A program made the translations under genes and the position numbers. Positions 20,101 to 25,455 of a DNA stretch of 32,573 nt are shown here, in pieces. Each line of letters opens with the position of its first letter. The first letter of the stretch is position 1. The notes below the pieces were generated by a model. That model saw nothing but the letters and a program-made list of their open reading frames with translations. It was not told the DNA's origin and made no database searches. Origin of the DNA: UBA6183 sp964545895 (GTDB lineage: Bacteria; Bacteroidota; Bacteroidia; UKL13-3); the NCBI GenBank assembly GCA_964545895.1, contig CAZJHS010000025.1, forward strand, positions 1-32,573. The letters are read 5' to 3'.

Positions 20101-23100
20101 CTATTATTAGCAGAACAGGGTTAAATGAAACCACCATCGCTGGTAGTTGGTATATGGGTGGTAACTCAACAAACCCATTAGACTTTTTACCAATTACTAA
20201 CAATACAGTAAGTGGTGCGCAAACAGTTTGTGCAGGTTCAGCAGCAACTATTATTAATGGCAGCGACCCACAAAACGGAACAGGATTTTACAACTACGTT
20301 TGGCAAATGAGTACCACTAGTGCTACTGCGGGCTTTACTACGGCTACTGGTGTTAGCGTTGATAAAAACTATACCCCAGGCATCATTTCTCAAAACACTT
20401 GGTTCAGAAGGGTAGTTAGCTCTAGTATATTTACCGATACATCAGCAGCAGTTCAAATCGGAGTGAATGTGGCTGTGGCTACTAATACAGTTAGTGGTGC
20501 ACAAACCATTTGTGCAGGCACTACAGCTGCTGGATTAACCGGGTCAACACCAACTGGTGGAAATGGTTCAACGTATACCTATACTTGGTTAGCTAGTACT
20601 ACAAGTGCAAATACAGGTTTTGCACCAGCTACCGGAACCAACAATACCCAAAACTATACACCAAGCGGTAACATTTCGGTTAATACTTGGTACAAGCGTT
20701 TAGTAACTTCAGGAGCATGTGCTGCTGATTCTTCTGCTTCAGTTATGATTACAGTAACACCGGGTGTTGCCAACAACACTATTACATCTGCATTACAAGC
20801 TGTTTGTTCAACACCTGCCGCTTTAACTGGCACAACTCCAACTGGTGGCGACAATACTTATAGCTACTTATGGCAAACTAGTACAACAAACGCTACCGCA
20901 GGATTTAGCGCAGCAACAGGAACAAATAACACGCAAGGTTATACACCTGCAAGTATTACACAAAATACTTGGTACAGACGTGTTGTTACTTCATCAAACT
21001 GTAGTGCAGATACTTCAGTTGCGCAAATGATACTTAAATTAAATGCACCTGCAATTACATCTCAGCCAAGCAACAGCACTGTTGGTTCGGGTGCTAATAC
21101 TACTTTTGGAGTTGCAGCAACGGGCGACACACTAACTTATCAATGGCAAGTAAATACGGGCAGTGGATTTACCAATATTACCAATGGTGGTGTATACAGT
21201 AATGCAACCACTTCAACATTAAATTTAACGGCTGTTATATCAGGCATGAATGGTTACTTATACCGTTGTGTAGTTAATGGATATTGCTCACCTAATGCAA
21301 CATCAAATAGTGCAACACTTACCGTTAACTCTGCTCCAGCAATTACATCACACCCAGCAAATGCAAGTGTATGTAATGGTAGTGCGGCAAGTTTCTCTGT
21401 TTCGGCAACTGGAACTGGTTTAACTTACCAATGGCAAGTTGACCAAGGAAGTGGCTATGGAAACATTACAAATGGTGGTGTTTACAGCAATGCAACAACA
21501 GGTACATTAAACATTTCGGCTGCATCAACTGGTATGAATGGATACTTATATCGTTGTGTAGTAACAAGCGGTTTATCATCTAATTCAAATGGGGCAACAC
21601 TTGCTGTTTCAACAGCAATTGCTGCAAACACGGTTAGTGGAGCGCAAACCATTTGTACAGGAAGTACACCAACAGCATTATCAGGTAGTACACCAACAGG
21701 TGGAAATGGCTCAACATACAATTACCAATGGATTAGAAGCACCACTAGTGCTACTACTGGCTATGCCAACGCAACTGGAACTGCTACTTTACAAAATTAT
21801 TCGCCTGCTGCCCTTACCGCAAATACGTGGTTTAAACGCGTGGTAATTTCGGGTGCTTGTAGTGCCGATACATCTGCTGCAATTGCAGTTAGTGTTAATC
21901 AACCTATTTCATCAAACACAATTAGTGGTACACAAACTATTTGTGCTGGTAACGCACCTGCTCAGTTTGTTGGCGCAACACCAAGTGGAGGAAACGGAAC
22001 ATTTACTTACACATGGATGTTAAGCACAACAAGTGCTACTGCAGGATTTACGGCAATAGGTTCATCAAACACTATATCATACACCGCAGGTGCATTAACA
22101 GCTAATACTTGGTTTAAACGTGTGGTAACTTCTGGATCATGCTCAAACGATACGAGCGCAGCCATAGCAATTACAACTAACAGTGCAATTGCTTCAAATA
22201 CTATAAGTGGTGCGCAAAGTATATGTTCGGGTGCAACTCCAGCATCATTAACAGGCAGTACACCTACAGGAGGCACAGGAACCTTTACATACTCATGGTT
22301 AGTAAGTGCAACTGGCGCAACTTCGGGATACAGTGTTGCTGCTGGCACAAACAATACGGCTAACTACGCTCCTACAAGTTTAACTGCAAACAGATGGTAC
22401 AAACGTTTAGTAACTTCTGGGGCATGTAGTGATAGCTCTGCTGCAATTCAAATAACAGTAAACCCAACACTGGCAAACAACACTGTTAGTAATGCACAAA
22501 CTGTTTGCTCGGGCTCTGCTCCAAGCGCATTAACAGGCACTACGCCTACAGGAGGAAACACTACTTATACATACTTGTGGCAACGTAGCACAACAAGTGC
22601 TACTTCTGGATATAGTGCTGCTCCAGGCACAAATAATGCAATCGGATATGCATCTCCTGCATTAACTGCAACCTCATATTTAAGACGCGTGGTAACAAGT
22701 GGTGGATGTTCTGATACTTCGGCTGCAATTACCATTACAGTGAATCCTGTTATTGCAAACAATACCTCAGGTTTAACGCAAGCAATCTGTACTGGTTCTT
22801 CAGTAAGTTTAACTGGTGGTACCGCAACAGGTGGTAACTCTACTTATACTTACCAATGGCAACAAAGCACAACAGGCTCTAACATTGGGTTTAGTAATGC
22901 TTCTGGCACATCAACCAGTGCTAATTATGCAAGTGCGGCTTTAACAAATACAACATGGTTCAGACGTGTAACAACTTCTGGTGGCTGTATTGATTCAAGT
23001 AATGCTGTGGCAATTAATGTGGTTCCAGCAATTACAGGAAATAGTGTTGCTGGTGCACAATCAATTTGTACTGGTGGTACAGTATCTGCTTTAACAGGAA

Positions 23101-25334
23101 GTAATCCTGCAGGTGGTGTAAAACTATTAAAAACAGATCGTTTTGTACAAGAATTTGATGGCGGTTTATTACCTGCAACTTGGTCGTTTACTACAACAGG
23201 TACATACACCACTTTATCTTCAACTGTTAATAGTTACTCAAGAGTGGGAACTGCAGGTGCTGTTTTTGCCAATAACTATTCAAACACAACAGGTAATGCC
23301 CAATTGATTTCGCCAATTTTTAATGCAACTGGCTTAGGCGATTCGGTTAGGTTTGATGTGGCTGCTCGTGCATACCCATCAAACCCTGATGATACCGTTA
23401 GAATTTTGGTTAACAATGGCAGTGGATTTACACCATTAGTTACTTGGACAATTAAGCAAACTGTTGATACACTTACGGGAGGTATAACAACAGGTGCAGC
23501 CAATACTGGGGCATTTACCGTACCTGCTGCTAACGACTGGTTAACTAAAGCAGTTAGCCTGCCAATTGGTACCACCCAAGTTCGTTTCGACTTTATAAGT
23601 GCATACGGAAATAACGTGTTTATCGACCGTGTGCGGGTTGACTCTGGATTATATCAATTCCAATGGGTAAGCAGTACTACTAATGCAAGCACAGGCTATA
23701 GTGCAATTTCGGGTGCTACATCAAAAGATTTCACCCCTAGCACTACTCCTACTCAAACCACTTGGTACAAGCGTTTAGTAAGCGGCATTTGTGTTGATTC
23801 ATCAGCAGCAGTTGCAATTACTGTTGGCACACCAGGAACATGGACTGGTGCTACAAGCACCGCATGGAATAACACTGCTAACTGGAGTTGCCCTTCAATA
23901 CCAACTTCATCAACCAATGTTACTATTCCTACTGGAGCAGCAAACATGCCAATAGTTAGTGATGCACAACAAGCTAATAATATTACCATACAACCAAGCG
24001 CAACTTTAACATTAAACAGCGCAACATCTAGGCTAAGTATATTTGGTAATATTACAAACAGCGGCACATTCATCAACAGCAATGGTATGGTTGATTTTAG
24101 CGGAAGTGCATTACAAACAATACCTGCTGGAACCTACAATAAAGTACGTGTAAGCAACACTGCTGGCGTATCTTTAGCAGGAACAACAACACTAAACGAT
24201 TCATTGATATTAGCGACAGGTGTGGTAAATTTAGGTGCATTTAACTTAACGTTAGGTAACGCATCATACACTTCTGCAGGCTCTATTACTAGCTATGTTA
24301 AAATCAACGGAGTGGGTAATTTAGTTGTAAACAACATTGGTTCTACAGGTAAAACAGGTGGTGTTTTATTACCTATTGGTAACAGCACCTACAACCCTAT
24401 TACCCTTACCAACACAGGTACAACAGATAATTACACGGTAAGAGTTGTTGATAGCATTACCACTACATATACGGGATTAACACCAACGGGTAGTACTATT
24501 ACTGCAGGTGTAGTTAATAGAACTTGGTTTATAAACGAAGCTGTTGCTGGTGGAAGTATTGCTTCAATTACCACACAATGGAATGCAAGTAACGAACTTG
24601 CCGGTTTTAACAGAACCAATGCATACGTTGCAAGTCACAATGGTACAACTTGGCAAGCCAGCACGGCAAATGCAGCAACAGGTAGTAATCCTTACACTTT
24701 AGTACGCAGTGGCATTACAGCATTTACACATTTTGGTGTAGGTAGCGGCAGTGCATTACCTGTAACCTTAATTAATTTTGATGCTGAAAAAGTAAGTGAT
24801 GCAGTACAACTAAATTGGAATACCGCAAGCGAGTTAAACAACAGTTATTTTGAAGTGGAAAGATCTGGTGATGGAATTGAATTCCAAACTACATCATTAG
24901 TTGTAAAAGGTAACGGAACAACATCAACCAAACACAACTATCAAGCTACCGATAAATATGCTGCTGAGTTTGCCAAACTTTATGGTGGTACTATTTACTA
25001 CAGACTAAAACAAGTTGATTTTGATGGCAAGGTAAACTATACCAACGCTGTATCTGTAACCTTCAATAATACCATTAGCGATGTTTCATCAATGGCCTAT
25101 CCAAATCCATTTAAAGATGAATTATTGGCGCAAGTAAACTTAACAGTTGCAGGCAATATTACCGTTACGATATTTGATGTTACCGGCAAACAAATTAACC
25201 ACCTAAACATATTGGGTAATGATGGATTAAACACCATTAAAATTACCGATATCGAATACTTACAATCGGGTGTATATTTTATACAAATTACAGCTGGAAA
25301 TAAAACAATGATGCACAAAGTTGTTCATCAATAA
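11172..25334 (+). CDS. giant modular T9SS-secreted surface protein (adhesin-like)
   Basis: A 4720-residue secreted protein. In order: signal peptide (1-32, cut before Gln33, with an unusually long N-region); N-terminal beta-sandwich (about 34-270); fibronectin-III domain (about 272-363); four W-headed parallel-beta-helix-like super-repeats whose head tryptophans are near 375, 1214, 1823 and 2404; eleven Ig/PKD-like domains (3010 to about 4225), the last split by a cleaved-adhesin-like insert (about 3984-4160); a fifth W-headed unit (head near 4232); the LPVTLINFDA linker domain (about 4535); and a type A T9SS sorting domain (about 4640-4720, from YPNPF to the end). Composition is Thr/Ser/Asn/Gly-rich with few charges until the last 200 residues. 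The frame is unbroken. No T9SS machinery lies in the window. An adhesin or biofilm role is inference from architecture. A double hairpin and terminator follow. Confidence 0.9.
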   Translation: MRTLLHLKPLINRGCKALTLLLLLFYSIGLNAQVASTANYTFSTGTGATLTQDMNGNPINLSAAPNLQVPLLSTTLATMDIGFDFYFMGTRYFQLTPATRGVIGLGPLAPSVGTVNLNQIAASNAPLLAPFWNNNAFSPATGPNLRSTVVGTAPNRCFVFEWRLISTNSGYFTGGDLVFQTRLYETSGIVEYVYGNMALTAGNVSTTVTQAAIGLTMNTNLDNRLASVTDLTTYTNTFSANSVNNAVVSQQRSGTIAGFTGGRYFRYSPSLPLAPTSLTFSGVSNNSMTLNWTDNSNNEVGFAIYRSDDGGSTYNYITLVPQNINTFTQTLLNSGTNYLYRVIAVSEGGNSSTLTGNQTTTAATNIASTITGGNWSDPNTWVGGVVPSLTSNVTIADGATVVIDNLNATCNNLTVGQGASGILAYSSSNQAALFVNGNLTIAAGASFTSGTSNIQTHALTIGGFNNSGATGNLTVNGTLNLSGATSPTSGSGVITTFGGAGNATLSGTGSTCNFFSITVNKGIFPNPLQNPILDVTRVITISTPTVSNSRLNITSGTFKLSSASTLTPYNGSQTLVSTGGRLWLNHAACSVSQMSVGTLTGAGSPTINGELRIDNGTFAYGSGNNTMTFGTTAVVFNGVSTTFGSRLVMNGGTLNMFGAMAFTSSTTVQFVISGGAINIDVQSANLLSSATSAFNIGAATTVNWSGGTVTIVDPYAAAGTTAIVTIPTGGQKLVTGGTLQIGDGVSGTASAPLGNTTGYLISLITPVWNLVINNRTDLSNTRICRVAASTTNLVLNNVTVNSNAYLMLSTGGTTGTLAVYENIINNGTIAGVEPGATTTLGILQFIDSVGTQTVSGTGTFYNLAQVTLAAVSSTISSTNNIIFNQTNPLVVNSVLLGSGTLTHNGKLTVGRPAVTPTLQIGTGSPIASPGMFATVPNFDNTSFATAYNYVNSNTAYVMGALNEIPASTNTINNLLINTQRGITINRNLNVVGTLTMTLGNINLGNYNLTLGTGLSNLGALTYTSGNIICGANGTFTRWVNTTAAPTSAAATSQYPVGGISDVRHAWIYFNTATALSSAGTISVKHVNTAGLTTMTPYVENAVNMDTRTNANWVVTTGNGLALGTGTVSMQLRGDGAILGLTAATNLTITDASGAAFAGTFSAGSGTVTSGIVQSPLTTRTAISTLSAITNGPIYIGAPTANANGVVSATKSGQWNNPTVWSTGVVPTSSDNVIIPLGVTLAIDSGVACVANTLIQQHTSILNITANSLTINRNYYLNGLANNFETFAKLNISGGSLTVVGDALQGGFIPSANTITNITGGTFTIGNGTDCSKILNLVSGAILSFTSGTINVYGSVVFGGTVNQLGGAMNIYPLGPIGGPYTAAASATGHSFQSTNTLSQYSAGTITVVDPPFATGTTAHSIQIGTSGNFVFTNTHTFIMGDGVSTATNGNPFRCETYYSSMTPIQNLTINGGSTANRHTETGNNNSTAYGLHVKGNFLVNAGSEFRHLNLNVVQIGGNLINNGTFTQASATPLTLGLVTSSLPLGNVTISGTGVFRNLTASPTGSFTAVTLQLGGAAYRAIISPNNLSVTGTLTLTSGQLDIGSNNFILGTVSTNTAATLTHTAGSQILTSAGGSVTRVFPTTGLPTAAATSSMGQFPLGRFNTLNNSVERRDVFVSFSSATGLSTGGTITLTPTYANGFSAATPFTDGTLTNVDTRTNSYWNFTNANLVLGGGATMLIKAIGENAGIATNALNTANTTLMLASGIANGSYAAGSNFLSNLVAPDFNRTGLAVTDITNINYYGGSSSSVNTGGNFIAVANGEWNNPNTWSANAVPSASDNVQIPAPYTVVVGAASTNNANNITVNAGGTLIANNNALTITGQIVNSGTITLGGASLTINNSNTASIGILNNTGATLTLNGGTLQVGPTAGGKTTVTNTGTLAINAGTFNLNGNLISSGTFNMVSGTLSVDGNDNTATGSVANGTVLVSLSGTQNVTGGTINIIDPPFAGSALSFSNTATATWTNNILRFGDGASTATSAVAYTITAPASQQTAGFGVASTSANLGNIIVNGNGTNRWVTISGSTLLATSLTINAGSEFRSAANTTTASTLNITGFLTNNGTLTSAINNTLTLSGASQVNVNGTGVFKVDTLGAISSNINNLNITNTSVTGVNLNIGNITIGGNATVSGTLTLAGILNIGGNTLTLGTAPTLTGTLTFTSGAIVHSAGGGFKRWYSATAAPTTIAAASQFPLGLLSNGTLLRRDLYVASSTAALTAGGTITVAHTPVAGTTALTSYPDGAVANVDTRSNTYWTVTNNGITSAGTLTINAIANGIISPSVLANTTMSTVTGAMTGTIGTTIGTQASPQLVRTAVTFAGIASNPDIYVAAPSANFVGAVFSTAGGSWTNPAVWSTGAVPSATDSVIINANHYINLDGNATVRSLSIAGFGSLTVSANTLTINNVLTGAASSVLSVNGGTVNVSANIAGIGNGFNSLGSVNITSGVLAISASGLNNRTLTIGGGTFNVAGGTVSVDGNINFTAGTWQQSGGLIRVDGNNNTAAGSVLSGTNLVQLTATTFNVTGGTLLIVDPPFGIAGLALNYNNGATNANWTNHTLQLGDGISTDAGITQYTVNAIAQRAGFGLSTTTVTGTARLTLSKVVVNGGGLNRVTTVAGLASANSLDISDSLIINSGSEFRTLASTSNTTTLAGAGINIGGHILNNGKLVIGSNSTLGFRLNGSTATTTTQNVTGSGLFLNDTAATCNPCFSNININNTSAAGVNLSSLSGAITIDQPLGTVGSTLTFGATANYLNLGTNNITLGSTAKAVTLTGTFTGVNNLILTSGSITRWFNAATAISGNVGVFPLGLANTPINFNRSVVLTSTANPTNAGSVTVGHAPSNGITALAPYADGTVTIDRRTNSTWNISTSTITGTSPYLNITFQGSGLNSTNISNINDLRLTTGTGIAAGAPGTNTGTIFDPIISRTGLNETTIAGSWYMGGNSTNPLDFLPITNNTVSGAQTVCAGSAATIINGSDPQNGTGFYNYVWQMSTTSATAGFTTATGVSVDKNYTPGIISQNTWFRRVVSSSIFTDTSAAVQIGVNVAVATNTVSGAQTICAGTTAAGLTGSTPTGGNGSTYTYTWLASTTSANTGFAPATGTNNTQNYTPSGNISVNTWYKRLVTSGACAADSSASVMITVTPGVANNTITSALQAVCSTPAALTGTTPTGGDNTYSYLWQTSTTNATAGFSAATGTNNTQGYTPASITQNTWYRRVVTSSNCSADTSVAQMILKLNAPAITSQPSNSTVGSGANTTFGVAATGDTLTYQWQVNTGSGFTNITNGGVYSNATTSTLNLTAVISGMNGYLYRCVVNGYCSPNATSNSATLTVNSAPAITSHPANASVCNGSAASFSVSATGTGLTYQWQVDQGSGYGNITNGGVYSNATTGTLNISAASTGMNGYLYRCVVTSGLSSNSNGATLAVSTAIAANTVSGAQTICTGSTPTALSGSTPTGGNGSTYNYQWIRSTTSATTGYANATGTATLQNYSPAALTANTWFKRVVISGACSADTSAAIAVSVNQPISSNTISGTQTICAGNAPAQFVGATPSGGNGTFTYTWMLSTTSATAGFTAIGSSNTISYTAGALTANTWFKRVVTSGSCSNDTSAAIAITTNSAIASNTISGAQSICSGATPASLTGSTPTGGTGTFTYSWLVSATGATSGYSVAAGTNNTANYAPTSLTANRWYKRLVTSGACSDSSAAIQITVNPTLANNTVSNAQTVCSGSAPSALTGTTPTGGNTTYTYLWQRSTTSATSGYSAAPGTNNAIGYASPALTATSYLRRVVTSGGCSDTSAAITITVNPVIANNTSGLTQAICTGSSVSLTGGTATGGNSTYTYQWQQSTTGSNIGFSNASGTSTSANYASAALTNTTWFRRVTTSGGCIDSSNAVAINVVPAITGNSVAGAQSICTGGTVSALTGSNPAGGVKLLKTDRFVQEFDGGLLPATWSFTTTGTYTTLSSTVNSYSRVGTAGAVFANNYSNTTGNAQLISPIFNATGLGDSVRFDVAARAYPSNPDDTVRILVNNGSGFTPLVTWTIKQTVDTLTGGITTGAANTGAFTVPAANDWLTKAVSLPIGTTQVRFDFISAYGNNVFIDRVRVDSGLYQFQWVSSTTNASTGYSAISGATSKDFTPSTTPTQTTWYKRLVSGICVDSSAAVAITVGTPGTWTGATSTAWNNTANWSCPSIPTSSTNVTIPTGAANMPIVSDAQQANNITIQPSATLTLNSATSRLSIFGNITNSGTFINSNGMVDFSGSALQTIPAGTYNKVRVSNTAGVSLAGTTTLNDSLILATGVVNLGAFNLTLGNASYTSAGSITSYVKINGVGNLVVNNIGSTGKTGGVLLPIGNSTYNPITLTNTGTTDNYTVRVVDSITTTYTGLTPTGSTITAGVVNRTWFINEAVAGGSIASITTQWNASNELAGFNRTNAYVASHNGTTWQASTANAATGSNPYTLVRSGITAFTHFGVGSGSALPVTLINFDAEKVSDAVQLNWNTASELNNSYFEVERSGDGIEFQTTSLVVKGNGTTSTKHNYQATDKYAAEFAKLYGGTIYYRLKQVDFDGKVNYTNAVSVTFNNTISDVSSMAYPNPFKDELLAQVNLTVAGNITVTIFDVTGKQINHLNILGNDGLNTIKITDIEYLQSGVYFIQITAGNKTMMHKVVHQ
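12280..20198 (+). repeat. four beta-helix super-repeats inside the giant gene
   Basis: Coding repeats of about 840, 610, 580 and 610 residues. Each begins with a head of the form W(S/N/T)(D/N)P..W...(V/A)VPS followed by (S/T)(S/T)(D/N)NV.I. Next come G/T/N-rich rungs, then a DPPF...GDGxS signature (DPYA in the first, near residues 710, 1408, 2003 and 2586). Three of the four carry a (A/S)GSEFR motif. A TLG...SG...RW...QFPLG segment and a DTRxNxYW motif (near 1105, 1715, 2304; DRRTNSTW near 2913) close the unit. Units 3 and 4 match best in spacing; unit 1 has roughly 150 extra residues before its signature. Confidence 0.85.
20199..23820 (+). repeat. eleven tandem Ig/PKD-like domain repeats inside the giant gene
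   Basis: Domains start near residues 3010, 3105, 3201, 3292, 3388, 3485, 3581, 3675, 3769, 3863 and 3956, a period of about 92-97 residues. Nine share NT(V/I)SGAQ(T/S)(I/V)C, STPTGG, Y.W..STT.AT.G(F/Y), a (N/S)TW(F/Y)(K/R)R(L/V)VTSG.C core and D(T/S)SA. Domains 4 and 5 are a different, Ig-like type (APAITS.P, NITNGGVYSNATT, MNGYLYRCVV) and form a pair between the others. The final domain is interrupted by an inserted domain. Confidence 0.88.
23121..23648 (+). other. cleaved-adhesin-like domain nested in the eleventh repeat
   Basis: Residues about 3984-4160 break the repeat between AGG and YQFQWVSSTT. The insert opens with QEFDGGLLPATW, the usual opening of choice-of-anchor J/cleaved-adhesin domains. 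It continues with SPIFNATGLGDSVRFDVAAR and ends with VFIDRVRVDSG, which is also family-typical. The host repeat resumes in phase on the other side, so this is a domain-in-domain insertion and not a loss. Confidence 0.75.
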
Positions 25335-25343
25335 TGTTACTAC

Positions 25344-25385
25344 TAACTAATACCTAACTTTATAAAACAAGTTAGGTATTAGTTA
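25344..25385 (+). other. 17-bp perfect hairpin right after the giant gene
   Basis: TAACTAATACCTAACTT pairs without mismatch with AAGTTAGGTATTAGTTA around an 8-nt loop, starting 10 nt after the stop codon. There is no T-tract. It stands 16 nt ahead of a GC-rich terminator, and may stabilise the 3' end of the 14-kb mRNA or help termination. Confidence 0.7.
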
Positions 25386-25401
25386 CTTCATACCCAACAA
25401 A

Positions 25402-25436
25402 AAAGCGGGCAACCCAATGGGTTGCCCGCTTTACTT
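25402..25436. terminator. bidirectional terminator between the giant gene and dnaK
   Basis: AAAGCGGGCAACCCA and TGGGTTGCCCGCTTT form a 15-bp inverted repeat with almost no spacer (the inner pairs must open to make a loop). T-rich flanks lie on both sides: TTTACTTTT on the plus strand and TTTTTTG on the minus strand. It serves both convergent genes. Confidence 0.92.
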
Positions 25437-25455
25437 TTATATAAGCGTATTAAAC

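Noticed and set aside
20845..21846. Short plus-strand frames (20845-21030 and 21589-21846) in another phase of the giant gene
   Set aside because: They lie wholly within the Ig/PKD repeat coding region and give Gln/Leu/His-rich translations typical of a shifted repeat frame.
20199..23820. CRISPR-like or transposon-like repetition in the DNA of the giant gene
   Set aside because: The repeats are about 280-290 bp, diverged, in frame, and encode folded domains; there are no short identical repeats with unique spacers and no transposase.
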